A stretch of 64,000 nt of DNA from Doryteuthis pealeii (lineage: Eukaryota; Mollusca; Cephalopoda; Myopsida; Loliginidae): assembly GCA_023376005.1 (NCBI GenBank), contig CM042157.1, forward strand, positions 88,689,086-88,753,085, given 5' to 3'. The translations under genes were made by a program, and so were the position numbers. The notes beneath the pieces are model-generated. The model worked only from the letters and a program-made list of their open reading frames with translations. It did not search any database and was not told the origin of the DNA. Positions within the stretch are counted from its first letter, which is position 1. Every line of letters begins with the position of its first letter. This document shows, piece by piece, positions 24,553-34,372 of this stretch.

Positions 24553-24656
24553 AAAAATAACATCTTTTTGTTTTTATTTTTTATACGCATTGTATTGGCC
24601 TTCAAATTATTATATATTATAACATACTTAACAATGCTTCAAGCAATTACCAATTG

Positions 24657-24742
24657 CTTTTATATATAATATATATATATATAATATATATATAGAGAGA
24701 GAGAGAGAGAGAAGAGAGAGAGTAGAGGAGAGAGAGAGGGGG
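24657..24742. repeat. (TA)n then (GA)n microsatellite
   Basis: TA runs followed by GA runs with interruptions. Confidence 0.95.
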
Positions 24743-25084
24743 GCCTAAAGGCAGTGTAAGTTTATTTAGTGCGAAATGGATCTATTTTCGATCAAAATAT
24801 TGCCTTCCCGATTTAGTTCTGGTTGAAATAACAAAAATATAAAAAAAGGTTTTCGATGTCCGTTTTAATATCAATCATTGATTTATTAAATCCAATATCT
24901 GCCTTAATTACATTTTTATTCCGCCGATAATTATTCTGTGAATATTCAATTTTTCTCATTTTGCACTAAAAATAATAAGAAAAGATTTTTTTTAATTACG
25001 AACACTGAGATATTTTTAAAGAGCATTTTTTTTTTTTCAGAATGATAAGGCTTTATACCATTTGCATTGTCCGAAAGTGAATGG

Positions 25085-25160
25085 AATCGCGCGACTGGAG
25101 TTCGAACTCGTTTACTATGCCCTTCAGAATGTTAACTATTAGACAACGGCCATTCCGCCC
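25085..25160 (-). repeat. tRNA-like SINE head
   Basis: On the minus strand, GGGCGGAATGGCCGTTGTCT provides an A-box-like segment and GAGTTCGAACTCC a B box about 50 bases later. No clean cloverleaf was drawn, so a SINE head is more likely than a tRNA gene. Confidence 0.5.
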
Positions 25161-25829
25161 CCACTATATTTGAAGGAGAATTATTGTTGTGTAAGATTCA
25201 AAAGTGATAATTGAACATACAACTATATGTATAAGAGACTTACTAGCAGTGAGTGGCCAGTGTTACGGCGAAGCCCCAACAAGGTTTGGGGTAGTCATAA
25301 GACTACCTCATTGTGTCTCGTAGGTCGAGCAGCCAAGAGAGGAAGAGAAGTTCAAAATCAGCCGCTTAAATACACAAGGCCCCTAGCGGAACTAGCGACA
25401 CTAAACGGGCAGACAACTCCCCAGGCAAATACTAAAATAACTCCTACAGTTGCATCATAAGATTAAAAAATTGAAAATTGGACTGGAAATGACTTTAGAG
25501 TTGCCCTAATAAGAATCTCGGTATAATGTGCCATTTTTTATCTATTGTTGTTTTAGCACGTTCTTCGTGACACACAAAAGAACATTAAATATCCATATAC
25601 TTATCTTTTATATTTACTTGATCAGGTTTCAAATCTGTTATATGATCAGGTTCCAACGATAGTTTTATTATGTCGCTCAGTTAAGGCGAACTAGTTCCTC
25701 TTCCCTCAAATACAAAGTTTACGTTGAAAAGAAGAATTTAAAGAAGTTAAAAGAAAGGAAATGAATCCGACAATATGAGTATGAAAAGGTGGAATGAAAA
25801 CATCACACAATGCTGTTAAAGAAGAAAAC
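25161..25829. other. Unassigned stretch
   Basis: A 77-codon frame at 25227-25460 shows no recognisable domain. AT-rich remainder; nothing supportable. Confidence 0.4.
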
Positions 25830-25904
25830 AATTTATAATATCATCATAGCTGATACGCAAAATCGAAATATTGATCAGTATCAGCTATGATTATATTATA
25901 AATT
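25830..25904. repeat. Long hairpin
   Basis: Nearly perfect 27-bp arms (25830-25856 and 25878-25904) around a 21-base loop that contains TCGAAATATTGATCA. It may be a fragment of a ribozyme-type foldback whose core is deleted, or a MITE relic. Confidence 0.7.
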
Positions 25905-26274
25905 TTTTTCTGAAATGTTTTTTTGAAAACATATACATCCTTTATCAAACGGAATTAATTTAAAAATAAAAAATTTAAAAAATGTTTTCAAAAGAAAAAT
26001 TTTTCTATTTTTAACGAATAAAGGGAGGTAACTTCGTTGGCATTGTTACAAAAAAATGCAACTTTTGACAAAATTTAAATTTTTAATAAATCCGAACTAC
26101 AATAGCGTCCGCGGAAGTAACCGACGTTATTTACGGTCCAGAATGTGACATTAAGTAAAGATCTTCAACAAACACCATGGGATCTAACTCAACAACCTGA
26201 TGATTGCCCCTTGACATGAAACCTGGGTAGCTGTTTATAATAAACATTGATCTATAAAAACTCAGCAAATTAAA

Positions 26275-26330
26275 TTATATATATACTATATATATATATA
26301 TATATTATATACAGGGTCAGGCAAAATATG

Positions 26331-26366
<36 letters not shown>
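26275..26366. repeat. (TA)n tracts around an ACAGGGTCAGGCAAAATA block
   Basis: Two TA runs separated by a short copy of the DUF4817-element terminus. Confidence 0.85.
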
Positions 26367-26367
<1 letters not shown>

Positions 26368-26371
<4 letters not shown>

Positions 26372-26775
26372 CATGCAAAATGATCTGACACATTTGTAGG
26401 TTAAATAAAATGCAAATAAAGTAAAGAAACAGAAAAGTGTTTTTATTTTTGAAAAGTACATATAATGCCATTTTTTTATATAATGCCATTTTGTTTTGTT
26501 TCTTTATAATGCCATTGTTTTTCGTTTCTTTTTCAGTTGCTGCCATGAATTGGACTGGTGAGCATCGCGCTTTCATTGTGGAAACGTTTATCAAAACAAA
26601 CGAATCTGTAACTGCAACACAAAGAGCGTTCCGTTTGCACTTCAATCTTGGTAGACATGACCCCGTACCAGCTCGAAACACGATCTTGTTATGGGTTACC
26701 AGCTTCAGAGCTACTGGATCTGCATTGAAACGAAAATCAACCGGCCGACCTCGCACCGCCATGAGCAGAATGTGA
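26368..26775 (+). mobile_element. DUF4817-type transposon, 5' part
   Basis: Starts AGGGTCATGCAAAATGATCT, runs through an A/T-rich leader with GCCATT repeats, and leads into the transposase-head frame at 26545. It is cut off by SINE-B sequence: from CCGCCATGAGCAGAATGTGA (26757) onward the DNA is SINE-B, which also supplies the last codons and the stop. Confidence 0.65.
26545..26775 (+). CDS. Truncated DUF4817-like helix-turn-helix protein
   Basis: A 76-residue frame starting MNWTGEHRAFIVETFI. The spacing of the helix blocks (EHRAFIVETFIKTNES, then RAFRLHF, then ARNTILLWVTSFRATGSA followed by KRKSTGRPRTA) matches the small DNA-binding DUF4817 domain found at the start of mariner/Tc-like transposase ORFs and of many repeat proteins in arthropods and molluscs. 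I start at this ATG because the 36 upstream in-frame codons are hydrophobic leader translation shared with non-coding copies. No DDE/D catalytic domain follows: the frame runs into SINE-B and stops, so this is a non-functional transposase head. Confidence 0.65.
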   Translation: MNWTGEHRAFIVETFIKTNESVTATQRAFRLHFNLGRHDPVPARNTILLWVTSFRATGSALKRKSTGRPRTAMSRM

Positions 26776-27036
26776 CACAAGGTCAAGTTCTTAAGCTGAG
26801 TTTAACAGGGTTGAAATCAGAGTTTTCCTTCTCCTAGACTAGTTGCCTAATCAAGGTTAAAAAGGCCAGTCTGCCCTACTATTTACCCATAGCTGGACGT
26901 TGAATAGTTGGATTCCTACATTTCCCAAGGGTATTAACGTTACGTAAAATCCAGTCTCGTCCAGGATTTGAACTCTTCCCATTGTGTCTATTTTCAACGA
27001 TGGTGGCTATTACACCACACGCTTTCGTGATGAGAT
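26757..27036 (-). mobile_element. SINE-B (tRNA-derived), most complete copy
   Basis: On the minus strand the head begins near 27036: A-box-like TGGTGTAATAGCC, then B box GAGTTCAAATCCTGG, then the body down to TCACATTCTGCTCATGGCGG. Copies at 19307, 20073, 22305, 36395 and 37645 share the body. Confidence 0.75.
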
Positions 27037-27237
27037 ATTCTTTCGAAAGGGGGGGGGGAGCAAAAAGATTTTAAAATAAATACTACTCTAATGAACCTGA
27101 TACTGGGAGAAACACTTCAAATAATCTCAGTCCTCAGCTTTCAATCTTCTCCTCTAACAGAACACCGTTTTTCCTCACTCGCTTTGGTTATTTTAAGTAC
27201 ACACAAAAACCAAACATCCGGGCACATGTCGAACCTC

Positions 27238-27306
27238 GCGTCCGTCCAGTACCTAGATTGCATTTGTTTTGCATGCGGGCGGACGCGGGTTCGATCCCGG
27301 CAGGCA
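27238..27306 (+). repeat. tRNA-like sequence with strong B box
   Basis: GCGGGTTCGATCCCGGC is a consensus T-arm, preceded by an A-box-like segment; the anticodon region (TTGTTTTGCATG) does not give a clean arm. Most likely a SINE head rather than a functional tRNA. Confidence 0.5.
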
Positions 27307-28447
27307 AGACAAAATCTTGCTCTTTTTCGTTCTCCGTCACAGATACCTAACGAAGATTCACAAGGAAACGTAAATTCAGACATTTACTAAAAACACTTTA
27401 TTGCTCATCCCCTTGGTAACTTCCTCTTTATATTAACAGTGGACGAGTCCACCACAACAGTTGTAAGCAACAGCATCTAATAACTGAGACCTAAATGACA
27501 TCAGTATCTCATTTTCCTTGGTAAACATTTGGAATGTAAAACTGTTTTACCTTGCAAGTGCGTTTAAGTGAATTTAAATCTTATTAGTTTATCATGTCTT
27601 GCAGACCTATCGAATAAATTCCTGCACATTTGACTGCCCTAACGTAAAGCAATGATGAACTATTTCAGCCCATCGAATAATTCGTTAATGGTTGCCTTTC
27701 AATCTTCAACGAATCTTCGCTACATATGTTGTATTTCACAAGATCAACTTATTAAATACTTATTTGGCTTCCAGGCTGAGATAAATGCGGATATTTCATG
27801 AATGCCATTAACACGGAACAGAAAATGCCACATTCACAGACACCCGCTTTAAATCGGTAACACCGATTACAAAATCATAAATATTAACGTACGGGGAATT
27901 ATCGAAATAATCACATCAGTATGTAATCAATCAGTATGTTATTTGTGGAAGCCAGCAAATGACACGTCAGTCCGGGTCGTCTAGCAAAGACTTACATTAA
28001 CCAGTGTGGTGGCCTTGTTTACTCGGTGTTTGGTGAGTGAAAAAGATCCGAGTGTTGTATCCCACAATTTAAATGTATGAGACTACGGAAATGTAGTTTC
28101 CGTAGAAAACAAAAGAAGACAAAATTGATAAAAGAAAACAACTTTATATACATTATTTTACAATTGGTATAGTGATAATCATTTGTTCTTTCATTGATGT
28201 GCGGACTGTATGTGTCTGTACGTAGTTGTGTTTGTAAAGTGCGTATGCATTGTTTACATTTGTTCGTTGGGATGTGTCAACATTGTAGCAGTTTTGTTAA
28301 AACAATTTCTGTGATTGAAACTTGTGTCGTATTGAGAGAGAAATAAGAGACATACCTGATGTATCATTTTGTGTCTCCGGACAGCGACCGCTCCCCAATG
28401 TGTCGAGTTGGGGAGACCATCCAGGCCGACTCTGTCGAGTTATGGGA
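27307..28447. other. Unassigned, microsatellite-poor stretch
   Basis: One of the few parts without obvious family repeats. No open frame with recognisable domains on either strand. Confidence 0.4.
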
Positions 28448-28488
28448 AGTTGAAAAGCTTCAGTTGGAGTAACTGAAGCTTTTCAACT
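28448..28488. repeat. Perfect 18-bp hairpin
   Basis: Arms 28448-28465 and 28471-28488 are exactly complementary (AGTTGAAAAGCTTCAGTT) with loop GGAGT. On the plus strand it is followed about 10 bases later by a T run. Too short for a typical animal pre-miRNA; no family assigned. Confidence 0.85.
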
Positions 28489-28904
28489 AAATGGGCCTTT
28501 TTATAATTTTATTTTGTAATTGTCTAGGTGATCATTAAGTTAAAATATTCATCAAATATCAACTGATTTTGTATTGACGTAGATATCGGATGATTTTGTT
28601 ACCTGTGGCATTCCAATGACAATGCAGATATTGTCATTGGGATTTAAACCATTGTTTCTATTGTTGCTAAAATATTCCCAAACTTTCTTTCTATTCTCTT
28701 TTGTTTACTTAATTCTAAACTCATGACATACCATTGTAAAACTAGTTATTTAAGAAAACTTAATTATCCTAATTTAGTCAATTCCACATGCATGTAAAAA
28801 TATAGGGATTAATCCATATACCAGGTCTGTGTGGATATTGGATGCTGCGCAGAGAACCTATCGGAGGCAATGAATGGTAAGGGACGGTTGGGGAGAGATT
28901 TTCA
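28489..28904. other. Unassigned stretch
   Basis: AT-rich, no gene or repeat family identified. Confidence 0.4.
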
Positions 28905-29085
28905 TGCATTGGGAGACACTCACGAACCGAAGCTCACATGGTGGCCAGTGCTAAAAAATAGCGGGTATCAATTCGGCATTCCTCTTTTGAGGTGCCCCAG
29001 GCACTGGCCAATATATACAGCCCTGTCCCTTTTAGACGAGGGGGCAGTTGATGCCTGGGGGTGTAGAATTATTACTGTCGAATTG
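28905..29085 (+). repeat. Single diverged ~270-bp core unit
   Basis: CACGAACCGAAGCTCA, then TCGGCATTCCTCT, CCAGGCACTGGCCAAT, CAGCCCTGTCCCTTTTA and GGGGGCAG-TGATGCCTGGGGG in the same order as units at 45240-45400 and 48415-48600. The 112-codon frame that covers it (28831-29169) is therefore a repeat translation. Confidence 0.7.
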
Positions 29086-29668
29086 GCAAGACAAGGCAGC
29101 AAGCAGTCGTTACTTAATACGAATCTGTTTTGCTGCGAATACTACTGCAAAATTCCAGGTTATTTATGAAGCCTCCTAACACCATAGAAACCAACCAAGC
29201 AGCCAATCAGGACTCTAGAAATGGAATCACCCAAATGCATGAGTGGATTATTCTGGATTCCCATAAGTACTAGTTGTCTTGGCACTGGTTCAGTTGTGCT
29301 TAGCTTGTTGCTCAAACCAACAGTACGCTAACTCACTTCAACAGGGGGCACATTTGGATCAAGCTGCTAATACATATCTTACCGGTCCAATGGCTGAATG
29401 CATTAGACAGTGTTCCAAAGAAACCAGGTATGTATATATAAGTCACGTGGTTATAGTATGATAGTATACAGCATGATTAGGGTCGAAGAAATGGTCAAAT
29501 CAGATAGTATAGAAGGATATTTGTTGTATACATAACATTATGTTAGTATAAATCAATCCACTGCATATCAGATTCTGAGGATTCGTCGAATTGTCGAAGG
29601 TGTATGTGAAATATCATGAGAATTTACGTTGTCACCACGACTTGATATTAGTATATATACATATACCT

Positions 29669-29682
<14 letters not shown>
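29086..29682. other. Unassigned stretch
   Basis: No gene or repeat family recognised; grades into CA then TA repeats at its end. Confidence 0.4.

Positions 29683-29748
<66 letters not shown>
29683..29748. repeat. (TA)n microsatellite
   Basis: 66 bases of uninterrupted TA. Confidence 0.98.
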
Positions 29749-29750
<2 letters not shown>

Positions 29751-29979
29751 TCCCCATACCCTAAGGTTGGCACTCTGGGGGGATCTCGCTGACGGCCGCC
29801 AACTCAAGCGTAAAGGCGACACTCTTCTATATAAGGAATGGAGCACTCTGAGACGGCCTTTACACACAAAGCGATGTGTGTATTAAAACAGTTAAAAGTC
29901 CTCTTCCCATTCTGTAAGTGAAGACAGCCTAATGGATCGGATTTAAATTCCGGCTGTAGGTAGCTTACAAAATGTCTAG

Positions 29980-30021
29980 CCACACTGAAGAGACTTGATA
30001 AGTCGAAACACGTGTCTGTGG
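29980..30021 (+). ncRNA. Complete hammerhead ribozyme motif
   Basis: Stem I CCACA (29980-29984) pairs with TGTGG (30017-30021); core CTGAAGA (29985-29991); stem II GACTT/AAGTC (29992-29996, 30000-30004) with loop GAT; GAAA (30005-30008); self-complementary stem III CACGTG (30009-30014); then T and cleavage base C (30016). Every position required of a type I hammerhead is present. The minimal stem III suggests cleavage as a dimer, as proposed for PLE hammerheads. Confidence 0.85.
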
Positions 30022-30059
30022 ATGACCATATATATATATATACCTACATGAGTAAGATT

Positions 30060-30099
30060 CTATCTACCTAGGTTTCACCCGACTGGTACTTCAGGATAA
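30060..30099 (-). ncRNA. Hammerhead motif, one core change
   Basis: Minus strand: stem I TTATC/GATAG, core CTGAAGT where the last A has become T, stem II ACC/GGGT, GAAA, palindrome CCTAGG, then T and A. The core change should impair cleavage. Confidence 0.65.
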
Positions 30100-30106
30100 T
30101 ATATAC

Positions 30107-30141
<35 letters not shown>
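30100..30141. repeat. (TA)n microsatellite
   Basis: TA run joining two hammerhead elements. Confidence 0.95.
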
Positions 30142-30144
<3 letters not shown>

Positions 30145-30189
30145 GAAATTTTGAAAAACGAAGTGTTCAAATGTAGGATGAATTCATTA

Positions 30190-30231
30190 ATCCACGCTAC
30201 ACTTTCGGTTTGTTTTAACCTTCATCAGGAT
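30190..30231 (-). ncRNA. Degenerate hammerhead motif
   Basis: Core CTGATGA, stem II GGTT/AACC, GAAA, a worn stem III (GTGTAGCG) and G in place of the cleavage base; ATC/GAT stem I kept. Confidence 0.55.
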
Positions 30232-30327
30232 TGATTATGGGATGACAAAATTGATGGATGTTCTATAAATATTTTTCTAACTCCTGTCATTTATAAAGCA
30301 TCCATCAATTTCTTCATCCCATAATCA

Positions 30328-30371
30328 AGCCTGGTGAAGGTTTAAATAAACCGAAACGTTTTAGCGTCGAT
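30328..30371 (+). ncRNA. Degenerate hammerhead motif
   Basis: Core reads CTGGTGA (one change), stem II GGTTT/AAACC, GAAA, CGTTTTAGCG, then T and C, then GAT. Confidence 0.55.
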
Positions 30372-30452
30372 AAATAATATGAATTTTCATCTTATTACTG
30401 GAACACTTCGTTTTTCAAATTTCCTCATATTGTCGGATTTCCATATTTACTC

Positions 30453-30454
<2 letters not shown>

Positions 30455-30504
<50 letters not shown>

Positions 30505-30535
30505 ATATATATAATATATATATATTGTACATAAT
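30455..30535. repeat. (TA)n microsatellite
   Basis: Long TA run with short interruptions. Confidence 0.95.
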
Positions 30536-31014
30536 ATATAACTATAACGAAGGATAAATAACCACATTAGTATAGAGTGGTGTAAAAGTTACTTACATTT
30601 CCTTTAGATAAATACATTCTTTTATAATCTATTTCATTTGAGGCATATAATATTCCACAATTCGTTAAAAGTAATTTGCGGGAATTAAAATAAATACAAT
30701 TAAATGAAAAACCTATTAATATTTTTTATTCTAAAGTTGTTTCATTCTGTGTCTCGAAATACTTATATTTATTCCTGTAACTTCTGTGGTCCGAAATACT
30801 CTATATTTCTGATACATTCAAAAATGTATATTATATACCGAATTCTGTATTCATTCCATCGTAGTAGAATGTCCTCATTCCGTTAACCGTGACTGGATAA
30901 CAGTTTTAAGCCATGTTGGTTATTCTATGTTATAGAATATGAATTGAATAAAGGGTTAGTTTCGCAATTCCGTGAAGACTCCCGATTACGTCATGAATGC
31001 TATGGAGTTCGAAC
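30536..31014. other. Unassigned stretch
   Basis: AT-rich, no gene or repeat recognised. Confidence 0.4.
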
Positions 31015-32520
31015 AAGAAGTTTCCCGAGTTTCGAAAGAAGAGAAGGTTCCCCGAGTTGAAGGTTCCCGATTCGAGAGAAGGTTCCCAAATTCAAGGAGA
31101 AGGTTCCCGAGTTCGAAGAGAAGGTTCCCGAGTTCGATTTGAAGGTTTCCAAGTCGAAGAGAAGGTTCCCGAGTTCGATTTGAAGGTTTCCGAGTTCGAA
31201 GAGAAGGTTCCCGAGTTCGATTTGAAGTTCCGAGTTCGAAGAGAAGAGTTCGATTTGAAGGTTTCCGAAGGTTCGAGTTCGAAGAGAAGTTCGAAGAGAA
31301 GGTTTCCGAGTTCGATTTGAAGGTTTCCGAGTTCGAAGAAGAAGGTTTCGAGTTCCGAGTTCGAAGAGAAAGGTTCGAGTTTGATGAAGGTTCCCGAGTT
31401 CGAAGAGAAGGTTCTGAGTTAACCAGAAAGTTCCGAGTTCGAAGAGAAGGTTCCGAGAGAGAAGTTTTCCGAGTTCGAAGAGGAAGGTTCCCGAGTTTCG
31501 ATTTTTTCCGAGTTCGAAGAGAAGGTTTCCGAGTTCGATTGAAGGTTCCGAGTTCGAAGAGAAGGTTTTCGAATTTGAAGTTTCCGAGTTCGAAGAGAGG
31601 TTCCCGAGTTTGATTTGAAGGTTCCCGAGTTCGAAGAGAAGGTTCCTGAGTTGAAGGTTTCCGAGTTCGAAGAGAGGTTTCCGAGAGATTTGAACCGAGT
31701 TCGAAAAAGGTTCCCGAGTTCGATTTGAAGGTTTCCGAGTTCGAAGAGAAGGTTCCCGAGTTTGATTTGAAGGTTCCCGAGTTCGAAGAGAAGGTTCCTG
31801 AGTTTGAAGGTTTCCGAGTTCGAAGAGAAGGTTTCCGAGTTCGATTTGAAGGTTTCCGAGTTCGAAGAGAAGGTTCCCGAGTCGATTTGAAGGTTTCCGA
31901 GTTCGAAGAGAAGGTTCCGAGTTCGATTTGAAGGTTTCCGAGTTCGAAGAGAAGGTTCCCGAGTTCGATTTGAAGGTTCCGAGTTCGAAGAGAAGGTTCC
32001 CGAGTTCGATTTGAAGGTTTCGAGTCGAAGAGAGGTTCCGAGTTTGATTTGAAGTTCCCGAGTTCGAAGAGAAGGTTCCTGAGTTAAACCAGAAGGTTTC
32101 CGAGTTCGAAGAGAAGGTTTCCGAGTTCGATTTGAAGGTTTCCGTGTTCGAAGAGAAGGTTCCCGAGTTCCGAGTTCGAAAGTTCGAGAAGGTTCCCGAG
32201 TTCGATTTGAAGAGTTTCCGAGTTCGAAGAGAAGGTTCCCGAGTTCGAAGGTTTCCGAGTTCGAAGAGAAGTTCCCGAGAAGGTTTCCCGAGTTCGAAGG
32301 TTCCGAGTTCGAAGAGAAGGTTCCCGAGTTCGATTTGAAGGTTCCGAGTTCGAAGAGAAGGTTCCGAGTTCGAAAGAGAAGGTTCCCGAGCTCGAAGAGA
32401 AGGTTTCCGAGTTCGAAGAGAAGGTTCCCGAGTTTGAAAGAAAGGTTTCCGAGTTCGAAGAGAAGGTTCCCGAGTTCGATTTGAAGGTTCCCGAGTTCGA
32501 AGAGAATGTTCTCGAGTTAA
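31015..32520. repeat. 42-bp minisatellite, about 36 units
   Basis: The unit is two ~21-bp halves: GAGTTCGAAGAGAAGGTTCC then CGAGTTCGATTTGAAGGTTTCC. Variants lose or gain 1-12 bases. The unit length is a multiple of three and five of the six frames have no stop, so a 555-codon minus-strand frame (31000-32667) and several plus-strand frames arise automatically. Arg/Ser/Thr-rich or Glu/Phe-rich peptides predicted from it are not evidence for a protein. Confidence 0.92.
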
Positions 32521-34329
32521 AAGAGAAGTTTCCCGTGTCCGACAAGAAATACCTGAAAAAGGGCTTTCGGTCACATCGGCCAAAATGTCGAGTAGATAAC
32601 AATAAAAAGGAGGACAATATTCAAAATGATCCAAATAATACAACTTATCAAGTCTCATCTCAAACATTCAGAGAAATACTATTCAGAAATGTTTAAGACA
32701 CTTGCTCCTATGCTCATGGGGTGGGGATAAAACTACAGTAATCATTCATTATGTTTGGAATAAATAAGTTTTGATACTTTATTTATGTCGCAGTTATACA
32801 CTGGGGGTCCCTTTTACCAGGATTATGACTTGAAGTTCCAAGATTGATACTCCCAATAGCTCATAAGTAAACATATCAAACGTTGTGATAATTAAATTAA
32901 CTGATATATCCGGGTTAAGGAATATATTCTGAAGTTCGTATTTGGTATATTATCGCAGTAGTAATTGGTACATCCGTCTGTCGGGGTGTCGTCTAGCGAG
33001 TAAGTTAGCTTGTAAGGCATAAGGTCGTCGGCTATCTAGTAAGTGTAGGTCGTCAGTGTAGAACCAACAGTGTCGACTATTTATCCATGACACCGTCCAA
33101 TGAGATTTCGAGTACGTTAGTCACTACAACACGGTTGCCCACCCCCATTAGAGTATTGTGTTCTATTTTAATTGGTTGAATTGATATTGTATATCTATAC
33201 AAATCTGTTGCATAGTGTTAGGGAGCAGGGCAGTTTTACTGTATTGGCTCCAATCATCCTTGGCGCCTCGGTATACTTTATTCATACCAGATTAACTTTA
33301 ACTTTAAGCATAGTTTCATATTTGAATATAGTTGACTGAGCTGAGATATATTCGATTTCCAAATCAACTTTATCCATCAATTTCCGACATAAGATAAGAG
33401 TAACATGTAACAAGACGGCTTCTTTTGTTGGTGTCAACTAATTTTTAACGAAAAAGGAAAAGTGTAGAATACTTTTTTTGTGTTAGTGTCATTGGGTTTG
33501 TTTAGGTGCAAAATGCAAGAATCAAAGATATCGAGTACATTTTTGGTTTTGCATATTGTTTATATATACAGGAAAGATTGCAGTGTTAATATTAAAAGAT
33601 TTAACATAGCTGTCAGATCAAAAGGGTGACCTTGGGGTTCACACTTGTTTCACCTCAGTCCGATGACACAGAGATAGATACAATTGTTTATATCAAAATA
33701 ATTCTCGTTTTTAAAAAGGCGAACAGACAGTCAGGAAGTAGAGATCGACGCGTAGAGACCGACACGCACAGACCGACACAAACAGTCGGGCCCCGGGGAT
33801 GGCCGAGGTTGGACCGAAAAACGAAATTTGTACTTGCTACGGAAATTTCTTAATTAAGAAGATTGCAACTAGAAAAATTGACTTTTGCTGCTAAAATTGA
33901 TTCCAGAATTTCGCATAAAACAAAACGCCAAAAAGAAGCTCATCGTGTTTTTATTTATCCAAACAAGCGTGCAAAATATATTCATATATTATTCCTGTTC
34001 ATTATATATGAATAAAAACAGTTGTTATTGTCAATGGTGTGTTGACTGATTTTTTTAGGGTTGCCAGCTAACCCGGCAGTTTATATCTACTAATTTCTCA
34101 ACCCGTCATAAAGACACTCCGACTGAGTTGCGTCAATCCCAGTTCACATAGAGGGTGATGTTCCATGCTGCATTCGGTGCAGAATATTGCCTGCTTCTTG
34201 CCTTTTAAAAAATAATTATTTATAACATCTAATGATGTTTACTTATGTAGTCTAGGCATATTATAAATATATATGGTGCTAACATATCTCCAGAAAATAT
34301 ATTTAGTATTGTAAAATAATGGTGCAAGA
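32521..34329. other. Unassigned stretch
   Basis: Low repeat content. Open frames such as 33626-33853 show no domain. It lies downstream of the candidate exon on that exon's strand. Confidence 0.4.
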
Positions 34330-34339
34330 AAATAAAACA

Positions 34340-34345
34340 TTTATT
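34340..34345 (-). promoter_or_regulatory. AATAAA polyadenylation signal
   Basis: AATAAA on the minus strand, 28 bases downstream of the second-frame stop at 34373, with a T-rich stretch further downstream. Confidence 0.45.
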
Positions 34346-34372
34346 GCAAAAACACAGACATAAAATGAGGGT

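Larger units (their letters stand above)
24105..24650. mobile_element. PLE terminal pair in inverted orientation
   Basis: Two copies of the PLE end face each other: 24122-24243 (minus sense) and 24476-24605 (plus sense), about 95 percent identical, each with a hammerhead. The outer parts match the right-arm PLE end (GTCTTATCGATTTC and AAAAACAAAAAGATG). The right end continues into AACATACTTAACAATGCTTC, shared with 39921-39985, marking the element's terminus. The spacer (24244-24475) is A/G-rich non-coding sequence. The GIY-YIG frame is absent. Confidence 0.75.
29749..30099. mobile_element. Element with two hammerheads between TA microsatellites
   Basis: About 350 bp of GC-richer sequence bounded on both sides by (TA)n. 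It contains a complete plus-strand hammerhead (29980-30021) and a nearly complete minus-strand one (30060-30099), separated by a TA run and GAGTAAGATT. No reading frame of note. Likely a non-autonomous PLE-related or retrozyme-like unit; classification is inferred. Confidence 0.6.
30142..30454. mobile_element. Foldback element with inverted hammerhead pair
   Basis: Ends fold back: GAAATTTTGAAAAACGAAG (left) versus CTTCGTTTTTCAAATTTC (right). Inside are inverted hammerheads at 30190-30231 (minus) and 30328-30371 (plus) and inverted CATCCATCAATTT blocks. A half of the same family is at 61895-62075. Bounded on both sides by (TA)n. Confidence 0.75.

Noticed and set aside
26195..26235. Hammerhead at CCTGATGATTGCC
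   Set aside because: GAAAC is present downstream, but no stem II can be drawn between the core halves.
27238..27306. Functional tRNA gene
   Set aside because: Good T-arm but no convincing anticodon and acceptor stems; SINE head is the simpler reading.
31000..32667. 555-codon minus-strand open frame
   Set aside because: It is the translation of a 42-bp minisatellite in which five of six frames have no stop; the unique ends add no domain.
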